Notes under the pieces: generated by a model
What the model saw: the letters and a program-made list of their open reading frames with translations, nothing else
Databases searched by the model: none
What the model was told of the DNA's origin: nothing
Made by a program: the position numbers and the translations under genes
Assembly: GCA_028280485.1 (NCBI GenBank)
Contig: JANQLS010000126.1
Span: 1 to 32,826 of the forward strand
From: Planctomycetota bacterium
Lineage (GTDB): Bacteria > Planctomycetota > UBA8108 > JACQVS01
Length of the DNA: 32,826 nucleotides
Reading direction: 5' to 3'
Shown: positions 1 through 7,484 of the stretch, one piece after another
How positions within the stretch are numbered: the stretch's first letter is position 1
How the letters are laid out: every line of letters begins with the position of its first letter

Positions 1-649
1 TTGACGTTTTTATAAGTCTTAATGTAGACAAGGTCTAAGGCTGTACCTTGGAGACCTTGAAAGTGTGGGGCAAAGATGGGATGCCTACCGATTGAAGCTT
101 TAGTTGCATCGATTGAGTGTATAGAGTTTTGACGACCAAAATGAAATTTAGAATTTGGTCACTCGGAGGACTAATTTAGAACGTTTGATTTCTTCTAAGC
201 TCATTAATAATTATTTCAATATTTAGCCTCAGAGGATTGCTGAGAAGGGGAGTTGTAAGCATTGTGGGCCAATATAAACGAATAACAATGGCATCAACTA
301 ACCCAAAGCGCTAATGGGGGTCATAGAATGAAACGGCATTAAAGTACTTAAATCGTAAGTTTGAGTACTTTCTACTTTGCGTAGATGGATGGTATTTGCG
401 GGTAACTCTAAGCGTTGTGCCCTCGCTCGTGCTTCGGGCTCGTTAATAGGACTTCTCAGAAGACAAGAACATATTAATGTCAGCAACGAGTCCGTTAGAT
501 TCTTTGTTTATAAGTTTAACTGGGGATGGTCACCGTCCAGAGTTTCTTGACCGTTGAGTGGTGGAAAGGGACGACCTAATTCGCTTTCCTGGTGATGTAG
601 AGTTGGCTGAAGATCAAATGAATGAAGTGACTGAGGCGCAATCCATAAA
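1..649. other. Gene-poor left edge, no convincing CDS
   Basis: I see no gene I can support here. A 62-codon open frame lies on the minus strand at 298-486. It has no visible Shine-Dalgarno sequence, signal peptide or family motif, although its sequence (rich in Arg, Leu and Glu) could be the decayed tail of a mobile-element gene. The rest is AT-rich with stops in all frames. The segment is bounded on the right by the palindromic terminator at 650-687. Confidence 0.5.
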
Positions 650-687
650 AAAAAGGTTAAGCAGAACGTTGTCTGCTTAACCTTTTT
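650..687 (-). terminator. Strong bidirectional intrinsic terminator
   Basis: A perfect 16-bp inverted repeat (650-665 and 672-687) encloses a 6-base loop. The outer stem is A5 on one side and T5 on the other, so either strand gives a stable stem ending in a U tract. It lies 80 bases past the stop codon of the minus-strand gene ending at 768 and most likely terminates that transcript. Confidence 0.85.
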
Positions 688-767
688 AAACGCTTGGTAA
701 AGTGATTTTATGAGGAGTCGTCTTTAAAGATTAAAGGCCTTAACTCCTTTTGGATCAGGAGTAGAGA

Positions 768-1829
768 TTATCGTCTCCACCACCAGTAATGGCGTTTGCC
801 TTTACCTTTTCCTTTTCCCTTACCTTTACCTTTGCCACCGGAACTGCAAGTGCCTTTTCCTTTGCCCTTGCCTTTTCCTTTTCCCATACTGCCTTTTCCC
901 TTACCCTTGCCCTTACCTTTACCCATGCTGCCTTTTCCTTTACCTTTGCCTTTACCCATGGGGCGATCAGGCTTGATTCGGCGGAGGGGACAACCGTCTG
1001 AGTTCAGTTGTTGGAGGTCTTCTTTGAGGGCATTGTAATCAGCTGAGTTCGTTGAAGGATAAACGTCGTTGAAGTCAGAGATAACGTCATTGACGGTAAG
1101 GCCAAAGTCGACGTCTTCGTGAGCAGCATTGAGAAGAGCAGCAACAGTGTGGGCACCGAGTCGGCCGAGAGCTGTGCAAGATCTTTTCATGCGGAGAACT
1201 TGGTAGAGAGTTTTGCCGGGGAAGGCATCATCAAAGACGTCTGAGAAACGAGTTCGAGGGGTGTAAGGTGCAGGCCAGTTTCTGAAGCTACGACAGCGTG
1301 ACCAGTAACAAGGAGTACAGCCTTCGCCACCCGTAGGAGGAGCGATACACTCGACAGGCTCGGTACCAGGAGGAGTTGAGGAAGCACAACGATTAGGAAT
1401 AGTGTTGTCAGCTAAACGGTGATCGTTAGGATCTTCACAACCATTGTCGTAACGAGCGCGAAGGTAAGCTTCGTCGGCCGTTCCGTTCGTCGAGTAGAAA
1501 CGAGTGTGAGTCGTCGCTTGGTAGGTTCCGTCGGGAAGGTCGGTTCCCCAAGAACCCACGATACTGTAAGCAGAGTTACCAGCTTCTACTAATGCGCAAC
1601 CGGTCGATTCGAGGAAAGGCTCGAAATCGCCAGCGTCGTTCATTTTGTGAAGAGTGGTATTCGTGATGATGTAGGTCAATGCACCTGCGCAGTTGGGATG
1701 GAGGTCTTGTGAAAAGACTTCCCAACCGTCGCAATCTGCAGTGAGTTCATTCGCTGACAATGAACTTGTGATTGCCAGTAGGCAGACAAATCCAAATGTA
1801 GAAATAGATCTTGTTAAACCTTTTAACAT
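768..1829 (-). CDS. Secreted Cys-rich protein with long Lys-Gly repeat tail
   Basis: The 353-residue product has a clear signal peptide (residues 1-26, cleavage after SLSA). A Cys-containing region follows (residues 33-165). Next is a module around 170-260 starting GCTPCYW and containing LGRLGAHTVAALLNAA. This resembles a module I know from many secreted bacterial proteins (usually GCTPGYWKN at the start, HAVAALLNA later). The last 63 residues are unusual: three MGKGKGKG-type blocks, a CSSGG break, another GK run, then KRHYWWWRR at the C terminus. The start is supported by a GAGGAG ribosome site about 6 bases upstream of the ATG. It is monocistronic, with its own terminator at 650-687. The function is unknown. 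The cationic tail could bind a polyanion such as an acidic polysaccharide, or act as a surface-retention tail; this is inference. An antisense proline-rich frame is only a shadow. Confidence 0.85.
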   Translation of the reverse strand: MLKGLTRSISTFGFVCLLAITSSLSANELTADCDGWEVFSQDLHPNCAGALTYIITNTTLHKMNDAGDFEPFLESTGCALVEAGNSAYSIVGSWGTDLPDGTYQATTHTRFYSTNGTADEAYLRARYDNGCEDPNDHRLADNTIPNRCASSTPPGTEPVECIAPPTGGEGCTPCYWSRCRSFRNWPAPYTPRTRFSDVFDDAFPGKTLYQVLRMKRSCTALGRLGAHTVAALLNAAHEDVDFGLTVNDVISDFNDVYPSTNSADYNALKEDLQQLNSDGCPLRRIKPDRPMGKGKGKGKGSMGKGKGKGKGKGSMGKGKGKGKGKGTCSSGGKGKGKGKGKGKGKRHYWWWRR

Positions 1830-2274
1830 TTTTTCTCCTCTAAAATATATGAGGTTACCCAGTTACTTGAGATCGAGGAAAGTACACCCTAACCAAGATC
1901 TGCAAATTTTAGTTTTCCAGTTTTGTTTAAAAGCAGGGGAGAGAATTCTTGAAGTAGAGTTCTTCCAGTGGGAGGGAATGCAATAGGAATGCCTAAATTG
2001 AAGGCTTAGGCAGGAGAGACTAAGAAGTTAGGAAATAATTAAAAGAATTGATAAAAAGACCGATTCCGGAATTGGAACACTAATTGTAAGTGTCAAAAGT
2101 TTTAGGTTTTATGATGCTAAGCGATGATTTTGAGTACGGTTCAAGTTGGATTTTGAAATTTGATGTTCTCTCACTGGAAAACGAACTCAATAAACAGGGC
2201 AGGTAGAACCTGTCGAATTTATAGATAGGTTTACTTTTGCAAGGAATGGATTAAGGACAGCAAGGCCTCAAGGA
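1830..2274. other. Intergenic region upstream of the Lys-Gly-tail gene
   Basis: This 445-base AT-rich gap lies between two minus-strand genes. Apart from the GAGGAG ribosome site next to 1829 I see no coding potential. It presumably holds the promoter of the 768-1829 gene and the 3' end of the 2275-4548 transcript. I found no convincing hairpin with a T tract. Confidence 0.4.
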
Positions 2275-4548
2275 TTACCTTTGGAGTTCACTATAGGTAG
2301 GGACCAGGGCCTGGGATTCATAGTGTTGAGCGGGGAAAGCATCGGGACAGCCAACATTGCGGTTTTGAGTTTTAACCCATTCGAAGATGGCATTGCCCGA
2401 GCCAGGCTCGGGAGTATCGTAGGTAACAAACCGATAGTGAACGGCTTTTTGATCCCTTAGAATTTTCAGTACTTCTAAGGCATTCGCCATCGTTGCCTGA
2501 CTATGCCCTAACTTTCCTTTAGCTAACTGATAAGCGGAGTATTGAATGAAGAAATTGTAGTTAGCTTCATTCTCAAAAAACTTGGTATAAAAAACACGAG
2601 CCAAGCAGTTTAAATAAGATTTATTGATATTGGGGCGCGCAACTTGCAAGTAGAAATCCTTATTTTCTAACACCGTGTCGTAAAGACCGCAGCAGAGTTC
2701 GATCTCTTTGACTCTCGCATCCGGCGAGGCGGGTTTAAAGTTTTTGATATAGGCGATAGCTTCTTTGCCGTCGAAATGACCGGTGACTCGAGTTAAGGGG
2801 TTTCCACCTGAGCTTCCCTTGTAATTGGAGAAGAATTCGGTGAGTTGGCTCAAGACCTCAGGGGCTGCATCCAAGGATTGTAATCCAGCTAATGATTTCT
2901 CTTCGACATCTACCGCGACGACTTTCCAATCGTCTAACCAGCTTTCTTCGGTTTCACAGGGGACGGTCTCGCACTCCTGCATTTTGATCGCACCGATGAC
3001 TCGAACTTTTCTAAGAGTTACGGTGTTCGTTTCAACTTGCTTCTTATAGACGTCATCCTTACCGATGACGAGCAAATCTAAGGGATCACCATCCACATTG
3101 AATCTTCCGGGCGAGATACCGTAGTTTACCGGATACTTTTCGATTGTGCGATCCGTGCCTAAGACCGATCTCGGGCACAACACTCGATCCATGATCACTT
3201 GCCCCGTCGCCGTTCGTAGTTCGGTTTTCAAATTCGATCCCGTGGGAATCTCAACAGCGAATGCGAGTTCATTCTCTTTTAGTTCTGCGGCCCAATTATG
3301 GAAGACGACATTTTTCAAGGGATCAAAGGTGATGTCCGTAATGAATGCCGGGATCGGGGGAGGAGCTTGCCCTTGTGTGGGCAGGATTCTTCGAGCGAAG
3401 ATCATCGCCAAGTCGAAAATGTCTTTCTTTAATTGTTGGATATTTTCTAAGGCTAAGCTCGATTTCAAGTGGTAAGCAATCTCGACGAGCGTCTCTTCCT
3501 TCTGAGTTTTCAAAATCGCTCGCTGAGCTGGATCTTTTTCAGCTAACTCAAATTGACTAAACAAGGCGTGTTTAGTGATGAGGTCGTTGATATCTCCAAA
3601 GAGACTCACTGTATTTGAGAGGTTCTTGAAGCTCGTACTCTCAATATCTTCAAGGAGTAAGAGGCTTTCAAATCCCGCTAAGTTAGGGATTTGAATCACG
3701 GAGCGGATTCGTTTTCTTAAGTCATGGAAGATTTCTTGTTCAAGAATGATGTTTTCGATCTCAGAGACTTCATCGATGATGCCGCTCAGTAAGACGTCGG
3801 TGAGGAGCAAGAAGCAGAGTCGACGAATGTTATCCAATCCCGACAGTCGAGTGTCGGGGGCAGCGTGGATCGATCCCCAGAAGAGCTTAGAGTATTTCTT
3901 ACGGCTTCTTCTCGTTTCGATGGCATTGTTTTCGAGGGGCTTTAAATTCCCTGCCTTCAATGAAGTCAGGTAGGCTTGAAAATCAAAGCCTTGAATCCAA
4001 TCTAAAACAAGTTTTCTTCGCTGGTTGATCTCTTGAGCTAACCAACTCGATTCCAAGAGATTGGGATGGACGTGATAAGCCTGTCCGTAGTCCTCCAGAA
4101 GTATATTCTGAGGTAATTTCTCACCCTTGATCTGGGTTCCCAAGATGTCATAAAGATCTTTGAAATCTCCCATATAGTCGTAGCCGTCATCGAGGTGAGA
4201 TCGCAACTCTCGCCACGGGTCTTGGAATTTCCCTTGTTCTTCTTGAGAGGGTTTAAGAGAAAAGCTGTGACCAAAAAGATCGATGTAAGTTCTTAAATAA
4301 AGAATCTGTTTTCGAAGTTTACGATCTTTGTATTTCACCTGATGGGGGAGGATGTCAGGGGTGAACAGAGTCATTTTATCTTTTAAATTGAGCAGACCTC
4401 CCTCGATCAATTGAGACGCGAATTTCCCACTCTCAAACGGAGGTGGTGGGGGAGCTAGCGGGGCTTCTTGTGCTTGTGTGTTGAGTGACAAGCAAAAAAG
4501 TACGGTGACTAAGAAGCAGGTAAAGGTCTTTTCAAGAAATGATCGCAT
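2275..4548 (-). CDS. Secreted protein with C-terminal family I inorganic pyrophosphatase domain
   Basis: The 757-residue product has a signal peptide (residues 1-26), a proline run (33-37), then about 360 residues of helical sequence I do not recognise. Residues about 425-605 match soluble family I pyrophosphatase (PPi to 2 Pi, Mg-dependent). Seen by alignment to the E. coli pattern: EIP (E433), K441-T-E443, DR (R455), YPVNYG (Y472, Y476), DGDPLD (D486, D488, D491), DWK (D540, K542) and FFSNYK (Y576, K577). E. coli Asp97 appears replaced by Glu525, and an insertion of about 13 residues precedes D540. Nearly all catalytic residues are therefore kept. About 150 residues of unknown sequence follow. 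Family I enzymes are normally cytoplasmic proteins of 170-220 residues, so a signal peptide and a 757-residue chain are atypical. The start is backed by AAGGA 11 bases upstream. Activity is inferred, not shown. Confidence 0.8.
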   Translation of the reverse strand: MRSFLEKTFTCFLVTVLFCLSLNTQAQEAPLAPPPPPFESGKFASQLIEGGLLNLKDKMTLFTPDILPHQVKYKDRKLRKQILYLRTYIDLFGHSFSLKPSQEEQGKFQDPWRELRSHLDDGYDYMGDFKDLYDILGTQIKGEKLPQNILLEDYGQAYHVHPNLLESSWLAQEINQRRKLVLDWIQGFDFQAYLTSLKAGNLKPLENNAIETRRSRKKYSKLFWGSIHAAPDTRLSGLDNIRRLCFLLLTDVLLSGIIDEVSEIENIILEQEIFHDLRKRIRSVIQIPNLAGFESLLLLEDIESTSFKNLSNTVSLFGDINDLITKHALFSQFELAEKDPAQRAILKTQKEETLVEIAYHLKSSLALENIQQLKKDIFDLAMIFARRILPTQGQAPPPIPAFITDITFDPLKNVVFHNWAAELKENELAFAVEIPTGSNLKTELRTATGQVIMDRVLCPRSVLGTDRTIEKYPVNYGISPGRFNVDGDPLDLLVIGKDDVYKKQVETNTVTLRKVRVIGAIKMQECETVPCETEESWLDDWKVVAVDVEEKSLAGLQSLDAAPEVLSQLTEFFSNYKGSSGGNPLTRVTGHFDGKEAIAYIKNFKPASPDARVKEIELCCGLYDTVLENKDFYLQVARPNINKSYLNCLARVFYTKFFENEANYNFFIQYSAYQLAKGKLGHSQATMANALEVLKILRDQKAVHYRFVTYDTPEPGSGNAIFEWVKTQNRNVGCPDAFPAQHYESQALVPTYSELQR

Positions 4549-5051
4549 AGTGTCTTAAATCCTTAAAACAACGATTGTTTAAGGCTTGGCTTTCGGTCTT
4601 GGTTATGGGCGCTAATCCAGTTTATCAAGAGGGGGATGGAGTGAGAACTCGAATCTTTCCATCATATCACTTGGCACGATCGTGATCCGTCGCCTATTAA
4701 GATTTGTAATGAATTCCCGGGGATTGGGTTGCCAAATATAGGGATCTTCCTATTTTACGCATAAGAACTGGTCAATTTAGAATAGGGTTCAGTGGTTTTT
4801 CCACTCGTATCTGTGCGAAATATTTCCCTCAACACATGAACTATACAAATAGGAGTGAGGGAAAGTCTCATAAATATTTCTTAACGGAGAGCGATCCCTT
4901 GCCCCATGAAAATGATCGCTGCGCTCCTGCGTGGAAGTAAGCCTTCGGCTTACGCACTCTCCCTAAAGGTACGGGCTTGAAAAGCGAGAAATGCCTTCCA
5001 AGCCCGAAGCTTTAGTGAGGGATCAAGAATTAGAGGGAAAGCCTTTGCTAT
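4549..5051. other. Intergenic region with nested palindromes
   Basis: This 503-base gap between two minus-strand genes has no coding signal. The part nearest 4548 should contain the promoter of the pyrophosphatase-domain gene. The part from 4893 to 5024 is a palindrome-rich repeat element, listed separately, which could also terminate the mscS-like transcript ending at 5052. Confidence 0.5.
4893..5024. repeat. Composite palindromic repeat with CAAGCCCGAAGC motif
   Basis: Nested inverted repeats are visible. GATCCCT (4893-4899) pairs with AGGGATC (5018-5024). GTAAGCC (4937-4943) pairs with GGCTTAC (4947-4953) around a TTC loop. GGGCTTG (4973-4979) pairs with CAAGCCC (4999-5005). The right end, CAAGCCCGAAGC followed by TTAGTGAGGGA, recurs at 21692-21715 with three substitutions. 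Such elements look like dispersed intergenic repeats (REP-like) and here follow the mscS-like gene. Confidence 0.7.
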
Positions 5052-6821
5052 TTACTTCCCACCTGCGGGAGCCTGAAACGGGGCTCCGCCTTCGCCGGCA
5101 TGGTGGTGAACGTGAATGTCTTGTTGGGGATAAGGAATAGAGATGTCATTCGCATCGAATTCCTCTTTGACCTTTCGGGTCAGGTCCCAATAGACATCCC
5201 AGTAGTCGGCTGTTTTTACCCAGGGGCGACAAACGAAGTTCACTGAAGAATCGGCTAACTCGTTCACTTTGATCGTTGGAGCGGGGTCTTTGAGGATGCG
5301 TTCATCCGCTTCGACCAGTTTTTCCATGATCGCCTGGGCTTGGGCGATGTCGTCTTCATAGCCGATACCGAACACCAAATCGACTCGGCGACGACTGGTG
5401 CTGGTGGCATTGGTGATCACTCCACCCCAGATCGCATTGTTAGGGACGATCAGGGCTTTGTTGTCGGGAGTTCGAATGTGGGTGGTGAACAAACTCGTAG
5501 ATTCAACTTTTCCCGCGACGCCTCCGGCTTCCACTACATCACCGACATCGAAGGGGCGGTACATCAGGATCATGATTCCGGAGGCGAAGTTTGAAAGGGA
5601 TCCCTGTAAGGCGAACCCGATGACGAAACCAGCAGCTCCCATTGCGGCCAATAATGGACCGATGTCGACTCCTAATGCAGAAAGCCCGATCACGAATCCG
5701 ATGAGAAGCACGATGCGCCGGACAAATTTGTTAAGGAAATCGCCTAAAAGGTTAGAGACCTTTTTAGACATTTTGATCGCACGTTGAGTGATACGGCCGA
5801 GGATGATCGCTGCCAACCAAAAGCCGATCAAAATCGCTATGAATTTTCCGATGTTGATCGCCCACTTGATTCCACCATCTTCACTGGCTATCCACGTTTT
5901 GATGAGAGTGTAAGTCGCTGAGGCATCGGTCACATCAATATTGATGCCCTTTACAGCGTCGATATAGAGTTGATGGGGAGCGGGGTCTCCTCCTTTGAGA
6001 GCGTAGGCATCTAAGACAATTTGAACTCTTTCGATAAGCCCACCCCGAGCAATCGTTTTCTCGGTTTTCACCTCGGTGAGGGTGTCTTTAGCTTCGGCCT
6101 TCTTTTGGGCATCTTCTTTTTTAGCTTCAGCGCTAGCGTTATCAGAGTTATTAGGTGCGTTGCCCTGAGCTGCTTCTTGAGCTTTCTGAGCTTCTTCTTG
6201 GGCTTTTTGAGCATCCTCGGAATTACCCGTTTGTTGCGCCTCCTCCGCTTTCTTTTGTGCTTCTTCAGCTTTTTCGTTCAATGCCGACTGAGCTGCTTCT
6301 TTCACTTCATTGCTTTGACTCTCAGCAGCTTGCTTGGCTTCTTCGACGGCCTTTTGAGCGTCAGCCTGAGCTTGGGTTGCTTCTTGAAGCTTCTGATTAG
6401 CTGCTTCGATGGCTTGAGCATCGTTCGACTCATTTGCCTTAGTTAGAGCTTCTTGAGCCTCCTTCAGCGCTTGATTCGCATCTTCAAGCTTACTCGCAGC
6501 AGTTTCATCCTTAGCGATCGCAGTCTTCTGCTGCTTGATGGCGATTTCAAGGTTGCTGATTTCAGTGGCTAACTTTTGTAGCTCACCCATCCACGCTCCC
6601 ACTTCGATTTCGAGTTCCTCTAAGGTCAGCGGTTTGACCATGAGTCCGAGCTCGTCGGTGGGAATCTCTAAGTTTTTGGTGGTCTTGGGTTCTTTTTTCT
6701 CTTCAGCTGGCTTCTCTTGGGCAGGTGAAAGAGGAAGGAAAGAGAAGCTCGAGATCCCACATAAAAGTACAACTAATACAAATTGACTTCTTTTGGGAAA
6801 CCATTTAAGGGCACAGTCCAT
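5052..6821 (-). CDS. MscS-family mechanosensitive channel with long coiled-coil N-terminus
   Basis: I place the start at 6821 (589 residues) rather than the upstream ATG at 7037. The 6821 ATG has AAAAGG 8 bases upstream and begins a good signal peptide (LVVLLCGISSFSFLPLSPAQ), whereas the 72-residue extension looks non-coding. Residues about 65-255 are Ala/Glu/Gln/Lys-rich and should form coiled coils. Hydrophobic segments lie around 320-343, 370-385 and 387-420. The last contains AAMGAAGFVIGFALQGSLSN, matching the pore-lining TM3 of MscS (GAAGLAVGLALQGSLSN), followed by the beta domain (RPFDVGDVVEAGGVAGKV, VPNNAIW) and the C-terminal IPYPQQDIHV. MscS channels sit in the inner membrane and open under tension to release solutes during osmotic downshock. 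The long periplasmic coiled coil is larger than in the minimal 286-residue E. coli protein. Confidence 0.93.
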   Translation of the reverse strand: MDCALKWFPKRSQFVLVVLLCGISSFSFLPLSPAQEKPAEEKKEPKTTKNLEIPTDELGLMVKPLTLEELEIEVGAWMGELQKLATEISNLEIAIKQQKTAIAKDETAASKLEDANQALKEAQEALTKANESNDAQAIEAANQKLQEATQAQADAQKAVEEAKQAAESQSNEVKEAAQSALNEKAEEAQKKAEEAQQTGNSEDAQKAQEEAQKAQEAAQGNAPNNSDNASAEAKKEDAQKKAEAKDTLTEVKTEKTIARGGLIERVQIVLDAYALKGGDPAPHQLYIDAVKGINIDVTDASATYTLIKTWIASEDGGIKWAINIGKFIAILIGFWLAAIILGRITQRAIKMSKKVSNLLGDFLNKFVRRIVLLIGFVIGLSALGVDIGPLLAAMGAAGFVIGFALQGSLSNFASGIMILMYRPFDVGDVVEAGGVAGKVESTSLFTTHIRTPDNKALIVPNNAIWGGVITNATSTSRRRVDLVFGIGYEDDIAQAQAIMEKLVEADERILKDPAPTIKVNELADSSVNFVCRPWVKTADYWDVYWDLTRKVKEEFDANDISIPYPQQDIHVHHHAGEGGAPFQAPAGGK

Positions 6822-7484
6822 TAGGAAAACCTTTTCAATACTAACGAGAGATTCGTTCAGTCGATTTCTCTTTTCCGAGAAGAGCAGGAAGTATCGGAAG
6901 CCCCTTCCTATTGCGCGCGCCAAACTGGAAAAGAAATGTTTTGAACTCATCCTCGAGGGGAACCAGAGTTCTTCAGAAAGAAAAAATGTATCTTCTGGTC
7001 TACTGTTCTCTCGGAGAGCTGTAGATATAGGAAGCATCTCTAACTTCTGAAGAAGGCTTGAAAAATCCCGCTCTTACGAATGGATTTGAATGAACGTTTT
7101 AATAATTTAGGGCTCTTTTATCCAGCCCTTATCAAAAGAAGATTTAGAAACTCGCTTCTCCTGTTCTTTATTTAGAAAAGCTATGGCGATTGAAGTTATG
7201 GAGCTTGGGAATGAAGTCTGGGCCATCGAGAAGCTCTTGGATGCTTCAGATGGAGCTTCATGAGGATTTGCTTCGGAGGGATTTTTTGTAGAAATTTGCT
7301 TTGGTACGAAGAAAAAAAAGGGATCTGCCGTTAAAATAAAGAGTCTATATTAATTCGTTTGGTGGCCTTCAATCTGAAGAATTCCTTGAAGAGAACTCTC
7401 CTTGCTGAGGAGAGGGTCGACCGGAAGGTGAGCTGAGGTTTCAGCCTGGAATTTACCCTCCTTGAAGACATTAATCTTGTTTGT
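6822..7484. other. Divergent intergenic region
   Basis: This stretch separates the minus-strand mscS-like gene from the plus-strand DUF1549 gene and should hold both promoters. A reading frame continues from 6821 back to an ATG at 7037 but lacks coding character. A 26-codon ATG frame at 7183-7263 has no ribosome site. I see no RNA gene or strong hairpin. Confidence 0.4.

Noticed and set aside
298..486. 62-codon minus-strand open frame
   Set aside because: It has no ribosome site, no recognised motif and lies in a gene-poor edge. At best it is a decayed fragment.
789..1038. Plus-strand frames rich in Phe, Pro, Leu opposite the Lys-Gly tail
   Set aside because: They are the antisense translation of the GK repeats in 768-1829, which has a signal peptide, good ribosome site and terminator.
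6021..6446. 141-codon Phe/Leu-rich plus-strand frame resembling a membrane protein
   Set aside because: It is the antisense shadow of the Ala/Glu/Lys coiled-coil codons of the MscS-like gene.
6822..7037. N-terminal extension of the MscS-like protein
   Set aside because: The internal ATG at 6821 has a ribosome site and starts a proper signal peptide; the extension lacks coding character.
7183..7263. 26-codon ATG frame in the intergenic gap
   Set aside because: There is no Shine-Dalgarno sequence and nothing to support translation.
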